From: CAVSWN01 sp046728115
GTDB lineage: Bacteria > Acidobacteriota > Vicinamibacteria > Vicinamibacterales > CAVVIG01
Direction: 5' to 3'
Assembly: GCA_046728115.1 (NCBI GenBank)
Contig: JBKPDW010000199.1
Span: forward strand, 1-19,008
DNA: 19,008 nucleotides
The notes under the pieces are model-generated. The model ran no database searches. It was not told the origin of the DNA and saw nothing but the letters and a program-made list of their open reading frames with translations. Numbering within the stretch: the stretch's first letter is position 1; every line of letters starts with the position of its first letter. Made by a program: the position numbers and the translations under genes. Positions 6,846 to 14,803 of the stretch are shown here, piece by piece.

Positions 6846-8033
6846 ATGGCACGTGCACGCCGTGTGAGGTTCGGACTGTTGGCCGCCGCGAGCGCGGCCG
6901 TTGCGTTCCTGGGAGCCAGGCCTTCCGGCCAGGCGATGCCGCAACCGACCAACGACGCAGCAAATCCGTATCAGAGCATCGAGGGCTGGGCGAAGCTGCC
7001 CGAAGGCCGCACCTGGGGATCGACCAGCGCCGTTGACGTGGACAAAGACGGCAAGTCGATCTGGGTGGCCGAGCGCTGCGGCGCGAACTCGTGCCTCGAT
7101 CGCGCCACGGGAAAAATGTCCGACCTGCCGACCATCCTCAAATTCAACGCGACCGGCAAGCTGGTGAAGAGTTTTGGCGCCGGCATGCTGATCTTTCCGC
7201 ACGGCATCCATGTCGATCGCGACGGCAACATCTGGATCACCGACGGACAGGACAACGCGCCCGTGCCGGCGCGGGCCGGTGGTCGGGCTGGCGGCGGCGG
7301 TGGTGCAGCGGCAGGCGGCGCGGAAGGACGCGGGGGCGGACGCGCACGCGGCGAAGCGCCAAGCGGTCCGATCGGTCCGCGCCCGGGTGCGACCTTCGGC
7401 AATCAGGTCTTCAAGTTCAGTCCCGACGGCAAGCTGCTGCTGACGCTCGGCAAGGCTGGTGGCGCGGCCGCGCCAGACTATTTCTATCAACCTAATGACG
7501 TCGTAACAGCCCCCAACGGCGACATCTTCGTGTCCGAAGGCCACGGCGCCGGCAACAACCGCATCCTCAAGTTCGACAACACCGGCAAGTTCATCAAGGA
7601 ATGGGGCAAGCTCGGGACGGGTCCAGGCGAGTTCGATCAGCCGCACGCGCTGGCCATGGATTCGCGCGGACGTCTCTACGTCGGCGATCGGAACAACAAC
7701 CGCATCCAGGTCTTCGATCAGAACGGCACGTTCATAGAAGAAATGAAGCAGTACAGCCGTCCGAGCGGCGTCTACATCGACAAGGAGGACATGATTTATG
7801 TCGCCGACTCAGAATCCGAGTCGGTGTCGCGCAACCACGATGGCTGGAAGCGGGGCATTCGCGTCGGCCGTCTCAAGGACGGGAAGGACGGCAAGGTGAT
7901 TGCCTTCATTCCCGATCCGAGCGAGAAAGCCACCGGCACCAGCGCCGCCGAAGGCGTCGCGGTCGACTCGCAGGGCAATATCTACGGTGCGGAGGTCGGA
8001 CCGAAACGGTTGATGCGGTACACGAAGAAATAA
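6846..8033 (+). CDS. Secreted NHL-repeat beta-propeller (peptidyl-alpha-hydroxyglycine amidating-lyase-like), copy 1
   Basis: This 395-residue protein has a signal peptide (RFGLLAAASAAVAFLGARPSG). Repeated NHL/SMP-30-like blades follow: TSAVDVDKDGKSIWVAERCG (59-79), FPHGIHVDRDGNIWITDG (117-134), PNDVVTAPNGDIFVSEGHG (216-234), PHALAMDSRGRLYVGDRNNN (266-285), SGVYIDKEDMIYVADSE (307-323) and AAEGVAVDSQGNIYGAEVG (367-385). This is the six-bladed pattern of peptidyl-alpha-hydroxyglycine alpha-amidating lyases, but family members in bacteria are uncharacterised and peptide amidation is not established. Residues about 141-180 are a Gly/Ala/Arg-rich insert between blades, largely absent from copy 2. 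A Cys pair (ERCGANSC) in the first blade is conserved in both copies. The start is supported by the Shine-Dalgarno at 6836. It forms an operon with copy 2, 22 bp downstream. Confidence 0.83.
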   Translation: MARARRVRFGLLAAASAAVAFLGARPSGQAMPQPTNDAANPYQSIEGWAKLPEGRTWGSTSAVDVDKDGKSIWVAERCGANSCLDRATGKMSDLPTILKFNATGKLVKSFGAGMLIFPHGIHVDRDGNIWITDGQDNAPVPARAGGRAGGGGGAAAGGAEGRGGGRARGEAPSGPIGPRPGATFGNQVFKFSPDGKLLLTLGKAGGAAAPDYFYQPNDVVTAPNGDIFVSEGHGAGNNRILKFDNTGKFIKEWGKLGTGPGEFDQPHALAMDSRGRLYVGDRNNNRIQVFDQNGTFIEEMKQYSRPSGVYIDKEDMIYVADSESESVSRNHDGWKRGIRVGRLKDGKDGKVIAFIPDPSEKATGTSAAEGVAVDSQGNIYGAEVGPKRLMRYTKK

Positions 8034-8055
8034 ATCACCACAGGCGGAGGATCGT

Positions 8056-9156
8056 ATGAAGCTGGTACTGTCCGCGGTCGGAATTTCGTTTGTGATTGCC
8101 GGTTCCGTGATCGCTCAAAATACCGTCCCTCCAACCAACGATCTTCCCAATCCCTACCAGACGGTCGCCAACTACTTCAAGCTTCCCGCCGGCCGCGAGT
8201 GGGGTTCGACGAGCGCCGTCGAAGTCGACAAGGACGGCACGTCGATCTGGGTCGGCGAGCGCTGCGGCGTGAACAAGTGCGCCGACGCCACGGGGAAAAT
8301 GTCTCCGCTCGATCCCGTGCTGAAGTTCGACGCGTCGGGCAAGCTCGTCAAGAGCTTCGGCGCCGGCATGATCGCGTTCGCGCACGGAATCTGGGTGGAC
8401 CGCGACGGAAACGTGTGGGTGACCGACGCCAACGACAACCGCCCGAGTCCAGCCCGCGGCCAACCGCCGTCGTCAACGCCCGGTACCGTCGGCCATCAGG
8501 TAATCAAGTTCAGCCCAGACGGCAACGTGCTGTTGAGACTCGGCAAGGCGGGCGTCGCCGGCAATCCGCCGGAGGCGCTCACGGAGCCGAACGACGTGAT
8601 CACGGCACCGAACGGCGACATCTTCGTTGCCGAAGGGCATGCCGGCCAGAACAACAACGCGCCGCCGGACACCGTCGCGCGCATCTCGAAGTTCACGAAA
8701 GACGGCAAGTTCATCAAGAGTTGGGGCAAGCTCGGTTCGGGGCCGGGTGAATTCCGCACACCCCACAGCCTCGCACTTGATTCTCGTGGACGGCTTTTCG
8801 TCGCCGATCGCGGCAACGTGCGACTCCAGATTTTCGATCAGGACGGCAAGTTCCTCGAGGAGACGAAGGCGTTCAGCCGATTGAGCGGCATCTACATCGA
8901 CAAGAACGATATGCTCTACGGCGCCGACTCCGAGTCGAGCCCAACGTCTCACCCGGGCAACTGGAAACGCGGAATCCGGATTGGGAGCGCCAAAGACCTC
9001 AAGGTGCTCTATCTGATTCCGGATGCGGACAATCCGGATCCGGAAAAAACCACCGCTGGCACCAGTGCCGCCGAGGGTGTCGTCGTAGACGCGAAGGGAA
9101 ATGTCTACGGCGCGGAGGTTGGACCGAAGGGCGTGAAGAAATACATCAAGAAGTGA
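8056..9156 (+). CDS. Secreted NHL-repeat beta-propeller (amidating-lyase-like), copy 2
   Basis: This 366-residue protein starts at ATG 8056 behind a clear GGCGGAGG Shine-Dalgarno. The signal peptide is MKLVLSAVGISFVIAGSVIAQ. It is a full-length paralogue of the preceding gene. The same blades appear in the same order: STSAVEVDKDGTSIWVGERC, FAHGIWVDRDGNVWVTDAND, PNDVITAPNGDIFVAEGHAG, PHSLALDSRGRLFVADRGN, SGIYIDKNDMLYGADSE and AAEGVVVDAKGNVYGAEVG. It also shares the exact phrases KLVKSFGAGM and NWKRGIRIG/GWKRGIRVG. The long Gly-rich insert of copy 1 is replaced by a short Pro/Ser linker (RPSPARGQPPSSTPGTVG). The ligand or substrate is unknown. Its last 11 bases overlap the 3' end of the convergent ankyrin gene. 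Confidence 0.83.
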   Translation: MKLVLSAVGISFVIAGSVIAQNTVPPTNDLPNPYQTVANYFKLPAGREWGSTSAVEVDKDGTSIWVGERCGVNKCADATGKMSPLDPVLKFDASGKLVKSFGAGMIAFAHGIWVDRDGNVWVTDANDNRPSPARGQPPSSTPGTVGHQVIKFSPDGNVLLRLGKAGVAGNPPEALTEPNDVITAPNGDIFVAEGHAGQNNNAPPDTVARISKFTKDGKFIKSWGKLGSGPGEFRTPHSLALDSRGRLFVADRGNVRLQIFDQDGKFLEETKAFSRLSGIYIDKNDMLYGADSESSPTSHPGNWKRGIRIGSAKDLKVLYLIPDADNPDPEKTTAGTSAAEGVVVDAKGNVYGAEVGPKGVKKYIKK

Positions 9157-10339
9157 GACGGAGCGCGGCGGCCATCCGCGGGTCGCTGCGCACTTTCTTC
9201 GCGAGCGGTAAATCCCGCTCGGAATCGGCGAGCCACTCGAAATCGACCGCTGCGCCCGCGGCAACGAGTCGTGCCGCAATCTCGTAGTACGAATCGCCGC
9301 TGGCGTTCGGCGGCAGATTGCTCCATCCGTACAGCGCCCAGCCCAGCGCGGTGCCTCGGTACTCTTCGTCTTTGACGTCGACTTTCGCGTGCCGCTCGAG
9401 CAGCAGCGCGACGGTCGCGACATGTCCGCCAATGGCCGCCCAGTGCAATCCGGTCTGGCCGTGGTGTTTGAGGCGCGCGTTGATGTCCATCCCATGTCGA
9501 AGCAGAAAGTCGACGACGGGTGTACGTCCAAATTCACAGGCCCAGGCGAATCCGTCCGTCATCTGCACCGCCGTGGCATTCTTGAGCTGACCGTTGTCGT
9601 CGAAATGGCTCGCGACGACATCGAGCCGACCGACGCCGGCAGCGCTCTCGAGGTCGAGCCGCGCGCCGCGGAACGCCAGGAATTCCGCGGCTTCGCCACG
9701 CCCGTTGGCCAGGCACCCGATGACGGCGCCCTGACCGCCGCTGTCGATCGTTGCGCCGTGCGCGAGCAGCACGTCCAGCAGCGGGATCTGCACGCCTGCA
9801 ATTTGCGGGTGAATGCTTGTAGCAACGAGCCCGAGCACCGTGGCGCCGCCGTACATGTCGGCAGTCGCGTCGACGTCGGCGCCTGAATGCAGGAGCACCT
9901 CGGCCACGTCGACAGCGTTCTTCGGCGTCTTCTGGCGAAACCCCTCGATGCCGTTGGCGCCGACGTAGTGCAACAGCGTCGAGTGATGCGTCCGCGTCGA
10001 TCGGGCGCTGATGAGATCGGGACGCGCGCGCAGCAGGTGCGTGAGTGTCGCCACGTCGCCGCCGACAACAGCTTCCACCGCGGCCTCGAACAGTGCGACC
10101 AGCGAATCGGGACGCTGGACTACATCTGCGTGCTGCGTGTACGTCGTCCAGTCTTCGAAGTGATGTTCGCGGGCGATGATTCGTCGTGCCTCGTCCCGAT
10201 ATGTCGGGCCCGGGCCTTGCGGCACATATGACGGCGGATGCTGTGTGCGCAGCAGTTCCCCGTGATCCTGGAGCAATGATTCGAGCGTGGACACATCGCC
10301 CGCGATGACGGCGTTCTGAGCGGACTCCCAGACATTCAT
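9146..10339 (-). CDS. Ankyrin-repeat protein
   Basis: This 397-residue protein starts at ATG 10339 (MNVWESAQNAVIAGDVSTLE). Its ATG overlaps the stop of the beta-lactamase-like gene as ATGA, so translation is probably coupled. Ankyrin-type helix pairs are visible: GGDVATLTHLLRARPDLISA, TLLHYVGANG with VDVAEVLLHSGADVDATADM, PLLDVLLAHGATIDS, GRGEAAEFLAFRGARLDL, CEFGRTPVVDFLLRHGMDIN, and the best copy, GQTGLHWAAIGGHVATVALL followed by LERHAKVDVKD. There is no signal peptide or membrane segment, so it is likely a cytoplasmic protein-binding scaffold. Partners are unknown. The frame stays open upstream into the beta-lactamase gene, but that part is antisense-like shadow sequence. The 3' end overlaps the convergent NHL gene by 11 bp. 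Confidence 0.85.
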   Translation of the reverse strand: MNVWESAQNAVIAGDVSTLESLLQDHGELLRTQHPPSYVPQGPGPTYRDEARRIIAREHHFEDWTTYTQHADVVQRPDSLVALFEAAVEAVVGGDVATLTHLLRARPDLISARSTRTHHSTLLHYVGANGIEGFRQKTPKNAVDVAEVLLHSGADVDATADMYGGATVLGLVATSIHPQIAGVQIPLLDVLLAHGATIDSGGQGAVIGCLANGRGEAAEFLAFRGARLDLESAAGVGRLDVVASHFDDNGQLKNATAVQMTDGFAWACEFGRTPVVDFLLRHGMDINARLKHHGQTGLHWAAIGGHVATVALLLERHAKVDVKDEEYRGTALGWALYGWSNLPPNASGDSYYEIAARLVAAGAAVDFEWLADSERDLPLAKKVRSDPRMAAALRLTS

Positions 10340-11874
10340 GGCGTGCACGCATCCACGCGCGGGGGCGTGGCTGGGGCCGGCCGCACCGACAGGTACTGCA
10401 CCTTGGGCGGCATCGTTGGCGCCAGGGTGATGGAGACCTCGAGCTTTCCACGATCGCAGCTCACCGTCCAGCGTCCGCGCAGCGCGTTTTCGACGAAATC
10501 GAACCCGGAGCCGGGCGTGCAGGCGCCCACGGTCTCGTGCAGCCGCGCGAAATCCGCGCGCCGGCGCTCCTTCGACTGATCGAGGAAGAGATTCTCGGCC
10601 GCGATCTCGTCGGCTAGCCGATCGTCCCACTGCGCGACCAGACGTGACACGGCATCGCGTGCGTTGATGAGCGCCGTCGAAGGCTGCGGTGTGCGTGGAT
10701 GCAGACCGCCGCTCTTCGCCATCGCGTCGAGCGCTGCCGCAGTGACCCTGCCCCATCCCGTATAGGTGAGATTGCCGAACGCGATGATGCCCACCCCGTA
10801 CTCGGGCAGCCATCGCATGATGGATCCAAATCCAGGCAACCCGCCGCTGTGTTCGACAATGTATCGGAAGCTGCAGGTTTGAGAGACTCGGAGGCCGAAC
10901 GCGTACCCACCCGATGTCAGCTGGATGGCCCCGCTCGACGGATCGCGGCCGACCGACGCCTGGGCCGGACGCCACAGTTGCTGCATCTCGCGCAGCGAGG
11001 CGCGCCTGATCGGTCCCGTCTCTGGTCCATCGCGGGGCGGCCAGGCCGAGAGGTACGCCGCGACATAACGGCTGAGATCGTGGACGGACGTGATCATCCC
11101 GCCCATCGATCCAAAGGATCCGTTCGACAGCAACGGCTCCTCTTTCCATTGCGCGTCTTCCCAGCGATAGCCGTGAGCCAGCCGTGCAGGCGGCACAGCG
11201 GACGGTTCGAGTGTCGTCGACGTCATCCCCAGCGGGCGCAGGATGTTCGCAGTCACGTAATCTGCGTAGTTCATCCCTGAGACCGTTGCGACGATGCGGC
11301 CCAGGATCGCGAAGCCGTAGTTGGAATACTCATACGCAATGCCCGGCGCGTTCGAAAACGGCACGCCGCCGCGCAACATCTGCGACAGCTGTGCTTCGCT
11401 GTCCGCGAGCTGCCGATCGCCCCACGGGTTGTCTTCGGGGAAACCGGTGGAGTGCGACAACAGATGCCGAATCGTCAGACGCGGCGAGTCGCTCGTTGGG
11501 TATTTCAGCCCCTTCATCTCCGGAACGTAGCGTTCGGCGGGATCGTCCAGCGAGAGCTTGCCCTCGTCGCGAAGCTCGAGGATCGACATCGCGGTGAAAC
11601 TCTTCGTCATCGACGCGATGCGAAACACCGTGTCCGCGTCAACGGGCGCTTTCGTGGCGAGATCGCGAAAGCCGGCAGAGCCACTGTGCGCCAGCTCGCC
11701 CTCGACGACGATGCCCCAGGCGGCGCCGGGGACGTGCGTTTGTGCCGCAAAATCCGTGAAGATGCGATCGACGTCGGCGAACGAGGCTGCCAGCTTCGCG
11801 CGATCCGCCTGGGCCGCGACGACCGCCGGGAGCACTGCCGAGAATACGAAAACCAGTCGGCAAGTCCATTTCAT
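10336..11874 (-). CDS. Exported serine beta-lactamase-like hydrolase (class C / DD-peptidase fold)
   Basis: This 512-residue protein has a signal peptide (LVFVFSAVLPAVVAAQ). The serine-beta-lactamase/esterase/DD-peptidase fold shows all three catalytic motifs: SxxK at 88-91 (ASMTKSF), YxN at 183-185 (YEYSNYGFAI) and HSGG at 342-345 (VEHSGGLPGFGS, replacing the KTG box). LTIRHLLSHSTGFPEDNPW is the typical loop before the second motif. HSGG rather than KTG is usual for the broad PF00144 family of periplasmic esterases and D-aminopeptidases, so beta-lactam resistance should not be assumed. About 130 extra residues after the catalytic domain form a C-terminal region (CTPGSGFDFVENALRGRWTV) often seen in these proteins. 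A TATCAT box lies 7 bp before the ATG, and there is no convincing Shine-Dalgarno. The gene is upstream of and coupled to the ankyrin gene. Confidence 0.88.
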   Translation of the reverse strand: MKWTCRLVFVFSAVLPAVVAAQADRAKLAASFADVDRIFTDFAAQTHVPGAAWGIVVEGELAHSGSAGFRDLATKAPVDADTVFRIASMTKSFTAMSILELRDEGKLSLDDPAERYVPEMKGLKYPTSDSPRLTIRHLLSHSTGFPEDNPWGDRQLADSEAQLSQMLRGGVPFSNAPGIAYEYSNYGFAILGRIVATVSGMNYADYVTANILRPLGMTSTTLEPSAVPPARLAHGYRWEDAQWKEEPLLSNGSFGSMGGMITSVHDLSRYVAAYLSAWPPRDGPETGPIRRASLREMQQLWRPAQASVGRDPSSGAIQLTSGGYAFGLRVSQTCSFRYIVEHSGGLPGFGSIMRWLPEYGVGIIAFGNLTYTGWGRVTAAALDAMAKSGGLHPRTPQPSTALINARDAVSRLVAQWDDRLADEIAAENLFLDQSKERRRADFARLHETVGACTPGSGFDFVENALRGRWTVSCDRGKLEVSITLAPTMPPKVQYLSVRPAPATPPRVDACTP

Positions 11875-11881
11875 CGGCCCT

Positions 11882-11887
11882 ATGATA
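11882..11887 (-). promoter_or_regulatory. Candidate -10 box of the beta-lactamase-like gene
   Basis: TATCAT on the minus strand (5/6 match) ends 7 bp before ATG 11874. This spacing suggests a leaderless transcript. The matching -35 region would fall inside the period-7 tract at 11896-11937. Confidence 0.4.
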
Positions 11888-11895
11888 TCGACAAG

Positions 11896-11937
11896 TCAGA
11901 ATTAGAGATTTCAGATTTCAGAGTTCAGATTTCAGGA
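11896..11937. repeat. Period-7 tandem tract, consensus TTCAGAT, six units
   Basis: In one register the units are TCAGAAT, TAGAGAT, TTCAGAT, TTCAGAG, TTCAGAT and TTCAGGA. The tract fills half of the 84-bp divergent spacer between the beta-lactamase-like and GGT-like genes, so it overlaps both promoter regions. Confidence 0.75.
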
Positions 11938-11948
11938 GACTCTCAGTC

Positions 11949-11956
11949 GGAGGGGG
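11949..11956 (+). promoter_or_regulatory. Shine-Dalgarno that fixes the GGT-like start at 11959
   Basis: The purine run GGAGGGGG ends just before ATG 11959. The frame is open far upstream, but the Shine-Dalgarno plus the immediately following signal peptide decides the start. Confidence 0.6.
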
Positions 11957-11958
11957 AA

Positions 11959-13785
11959 ATGGCGAAGGAGCGATGGATCGTTACCGTGGCGGTTGCGTGC
12001 GGGCTCCTGGCGCATATCTCGGCGCAGACGACGAGCTGGCGGCCGACGATCGTCGCACAGCATGGGATAGTGGCTGCCGGTCATCCGCTCGCGGCCGAGG
12101 CCGGTATGCGGATTCTCAAAGGGGGCGGCAACGCAGTTGACGCCGCGATGGCCACCTGGGCTGTGCAGGGCGAGGTCGAGCCTGGCATGACGGGCCTGGG
12201 TGCCGACATGTTCGTCCTGATTTACCTCGCCAGGACTGGCGAAGTGAAATTCATCAACGGCAGCGGATTCGCGCCGCAGGCGGCCACGATCGACTTCTAC
12301 AAATCCAAAGGCGGCATCCCGGACAGCGGCCCTCTCTCCATTTCGGTCCCGGGCGCTGTGGGCAGCGCGGCGCTGGCGGTGACAAAGTACGGCACCAAGT
12401 CCCTCGCCGAAGTGTTTGCGCCCGCCATCGAGATTGCGGATCAAGGTTTCCCCATTACCGACTCTTTGGCCCGTGGACTGGCCAGCAGCCGCGAGAAGCT
12501 GGAAAAGTGGCCCGCCACCACGAAGGTGTGGTTCAGGAACGGTCAACCACTCCAGATGGGCGACGTGATGAAGAATCCCACCCTCGCGCGAACCCTGCGT
12601 TCAATCGCAGCGCAGGGACCGGACGCGTTCTACCGTGGCGACATCGCAACAACCACCGCTGCGTTTTTGCAGTCCAACGGCGGCATCATCACTGAATCCG
12701 ATCTGGCCAGCTACCAGCCGTACGAAGATACGCCGGTTCGCACGAACTATCGTGGCATCGACGTGTTCGAGTGTCCGCCGAACTCGCAGGGGTTCGTGAT
12801 GCTCGAAGCGCTAAATATCCTCGAGGCATTCGATCTGAAGGCAATGGGGCACAACAGCGCGCAGTATCTCCACGCTGTGACCGAAGCGTTGAAGCTCTCG
12901 TTTGCCGATCGCAATGCCTATGTCGCCGATCCGAAATTCACCCCGGATATTCCAATGAAGGGGCTGCTATCGAAAGAGTATGCGGCCGCGCGCCGCGCGG
13001 CGATCGATCCGAATCGGGCAATCGAAGGTGAACCCGCACCCGGCGATCCATTCAGGATCACATCGTCCGCGCCGATTGCTCGCCTGCAGGGCTCGCCTTC
13101 CCAGATAACCGGCACAGCGCGAGGCTTTCAGCCGAGCGATCGATACGCGGTGCCTCAACCATCTCCAACGCAGGTCAGGCCATTCAACCCTGACGAGATC
13201 CTCAATCTCACGACGTATCTCGCCGTCGTCGACAAGGATCACAACATGGTGTCGGTGACGTCGAGTCTGCTGAGCGGCTTCGGGAGCGGCATGGTCGTGG
13301 ACGGCGGCGGTTTCTTCCTGAACGATCGGATGCGGTACTGGTACCTGGATCCGAAGGATGTCAATGCCCTGCAGCCCGGCAAGCGGGTGCGGCAAACGAT
13401 CAACCCGGCGCTCGCAGTCCGGGATGGCAAACCGTGGCTCGTGTTTGGAACGCCTGGATCGGACACGCAGCCGCAGACGCAGCTGCAGTTCTTCCTGAAC
13501 GTCACGGAATTCGGCATGCAGGTGCAGCAGGCGCTCGAACAGCCCTCGGTGATCAGCAACAGCTTCCGCGATTCGTACTCACCGCACGCCGTCCTCGGCA
13601 AACTGCTGACACCAAGGATGCTGGACGCCAGCGTCCGCGACGCGCTTGCGGCGAAGGGTCACAAGCTCGATCTGCGGGACGCTCGCGGCGTGGGGTCGGT
13701 CAAGGGAATCATGATCGATCCACGCACCGGCGTCCTGATGGGCGGGGTGAGTCCGACGGGCGACAGCTACGTGATGGCGTGGTGA
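11959..13785 (+). CDS. Secreted gamma-glutamyltransferase-like Ntn hydrolase
   Basis: This 608-residue protein has a signal peptide (WIVTVAVACGLLAHISAQ). The GGT proenzyme fold is clear: HPLAAEAGMRILKGGGNAVD (42-61), LSISVPGAVGSAALA (126-140), GGIITESDLASYQPY (241-255), PPNSQGFVMLEALNILE and LKLSFADRNAYVADP (311-325). The autocleavage and nucleophile site is LTTYLAVVDKDHNMVSV, with T418 the expected N-terminal nucleophile of the small subunit. Downstream come SGFGSGMVVDGGGFFLND, NPALAVRDGKPWLVFGTPG and GVSPTGDSYVMAW. Two deviations stand out. TTH(F/Y)SVVD has become TTYLAVVD, and the glutamate-carboxylate Arg region is FINGSGFAP, with neither the E. coli-type Arg nor the GSGRAP Arg of other subfamilies. 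The substrate may therefore not be gamma-glutamyl compounds. The protein is exported and probably periplasmic. Confidence 0.87.
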   Translation: MAKERWIVTVAVACGLLAHISAQTTSWRPTIVAQHGIVAAGHPLAAEAGMRILKGGGNAVDAAMATWAVQGEVEPGMTGLGADMFVLIYLARTGEVKFINGSGFAPQAATIDFYKSKGGIPDSGPLSISVPGAVGSAALAVTKYGTKSLAEVFAPAIEIADQGFPITDSLARGLASSREKLEKWPATTKVWFRNGQPLQMGDVMKNPTLARTLRSIAAQGPDAFYRGDIATTTAAFLQSNGGIITESDLASYQPYEDTPVRTNYRGIDVFECPPNSQGFVMLEALNILEAFDLKAMGHNSAQYLHAVTEALKLSFADRNAYVADPKFTPDIPMKGLLSKEYAAARRAAIDPNRAIEGEPAPGDPFRITSSAPIARLQGSPSQITGTARGFQPSDRYAVPQPSPTQVRPFNPDEILNLTTYLAVVDKDHNMVSVTSSLLSGFGSGMVVDGGGFFLNDRMRYWYLDPKDVNALQPGKRVRQTINPALAVRDGKPWLVFGTPGSDTQPQTQLQFFLNVTEFGMQVQQALEQPSVISNSFRDSYSPHAVLGKLLTPRMLDASVRDALAAKGHKLDLRDARGVGSVKGIMIDPRTGVLMGGVSPTGDSYVMAW

Positions 13786-13788
13786 GCG

Positions 13789-13839
13789 TTACGGTACCCG
13801 CGCCTTCAATTCCTGGGTCCAGTTGAGCACGACCACGAG
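13789..13839 (-). pseudogene. C-terminal remnant of a WD40/TolB-type kinase gene (tentative)
   Basis: On the minus strand the last 16 codons before TAA (13791-13789) read LVVVLNWTQELKARVP. This closely resembles the conserved C-terminal end (…PITVVLNW..xLKK) that I know from Acidobacteria Ser/Thr kinases with C-terminal TolB/WD40 propellers. One frame over, immediately upstream, SPIT can be read, suggesting a frameshift in the decayed tail. No start or longer frame supports a gene here. It lies downstream of the MBL gene, and the kinase N-terminal remnant lies upstream. Only a short motif supports this call. Confidence 0.4.
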
Positions 13840-13864
13840 CCTTCGAGGTGATTGGCGAGCCGCC

Positions 13865-14803
13865 TCACGGCAGATTGCCGGTCAGCTCTTTGTACATTCG
13901 CCGCACGACAACCTCACGCTGCGTCGCGTATGACGGCAGCCGTTCGTACTGTTGAAGTTTCACGGCAGCCACGGTCTGATCTTCGCTGGCACCTTTCGCA
14001 ATCTCGGTCTGGATGGCATCGCGTGCGTCGATCAGGATCTGCCGCATGCGTTGCAATCCCGCTCGAGTTGCTTTGGGATCCTCTGGAATAGGCCCATGAC
14101 CTGGCACGAAGATGTCCGCGGCGAGTGCCCCCACCGCGTCCAGCACTCGAAGCCATGACACGCCATAGCCCTGCGCCATGTTCGGGAACTCTTCCGAAAA
14201 GAAGACTTCGCTCAGGTACGCAATCCGGTCTTGTGGGACGAAGACGATGCTGTCTCCCTGGGTGTGAGCCCGACCGAAATGGAGGATCTGAATTTCCTTA
14301 TCGCCCAGGTACAGAGTGATGCGATCGCGAAAGGTCGCGGTCGGCAGTCTCGTTTGACGTTCCGCAGGAGCGCCGCCACCGCGTTCCATTTGCTCGAGCA
14401 GACCTGCACGATAGTTTTCGTGCCCGATCCTGAACACGTCTGCGTACGCGATATTTCCCTTGCTGAACGGATCGTGGAAAGACGAGGAGATCAGATAGCG
14501 GACAGGCTGCTTGATCGCGCTGGCAATAGACTCGCGTTCGGCGCGACCGACGGCTTCCGAACCCAGGGCATCAACGACCAGCAACCCTTCGCTCGTAACG
14601 ATGATGCCGCTGCTGACGACCCGGCCGGCGTTGTTCCCGAGATAGACATAGTGGCCCGGGATGATCTGTCGCAAGCTTCCGGAGCTGGTGGCCGCTCCGA
14701 CTGACGGCGTTTGCGACGACGCAGAAGTGCGTGGCTGCTGTGCCGCGAAGGACACGATGGAAGCAACCAGAACCAGGACAATCGTCAGTGATCGTGTCGG
14801 CAT
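13865..14803 (-). CDS. Exported MBL-fold protein with degenerate zinc site
   Basis: This 312-residue protein starts at ATG 14803 behind AGGGG. The signal peptide is TIVLVLVASIVSFAAQQ. The metallo-beta-lactamase fold is recognisable: IIPGHYVYLGNNAGRVVSSG, IIVTSEGLLVVDALGSE (67-83), VRYLISSSFHDPFSKGN (101-117), LHFGRAHTQGDSIVFVP (174-190) and DIFVPGHGPIPED (230-242). The THxHxDH zinc motif is replaced by S107-S-F-H110-D-P112-F113, so the first His, the Asp and the last His are gone. H180 (AHTQGD) and H236 (PGHG) remain, while the GD of the second metal site has become SE. The fold is like that of the quinoprotein-relay/SoxH-type exported MBL proteins, but ordinary dinuclear zinc hydrolase activity is unlikely. 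It may be a binding protein, use one metal, or be decaying. It lies between two remnants of a kinase gene. Confidence 0.78.
   Translation of the reverse strand: MPTRSLTIVLVLVASIVSFAAQQPRTSASSQTPSVGAATSSGSLRQIIPGHYVYLGNNAGRVVSSGIIVTSEGLLVVDALGSEAVGRAERESIASAIKQPVRYLISSSFHDPFSKGNIAYADVFRIGHENYRAGLLEQMERGGGAPAERQTRLPTATFRDRITLYLGDKEIQILHFGRAHTQGDSIVFVPQDRIAYLSEVFFSEEFPNMAQGYGVSWLRVLDAVGALAADIFVPGHGPIPEDPKATRAGLQRMRQILIDARDAIQTEIAKGASEDQTVAAVKLQQYERLPSYATQREVVVRRMYKELTGNLP

Noticed and set aside
10340..11149. Upstream extension of the ankyrin frame
   Set aside because: The frame stays open through the beta-lactamase-like gene on the same strand, but the residues are Arg/Gly-rich shadow sequence. 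The ATGA start at 10339 is well supported.
10336..11874. Antibiotic-resistance beta-lactamase
   Set aside because: The SxxK/YxN/HSGG set is shared by esterases and D-aminopeptidases of the same fold. Nothing in the context indicates resistance.
11452..11958. Upstream extension of the GGT-like frame
   Set aside because: It runs antisense through the beta-lactamase-like gene. The Shine-Dalgarno and signal peptide place the true start at 11959.
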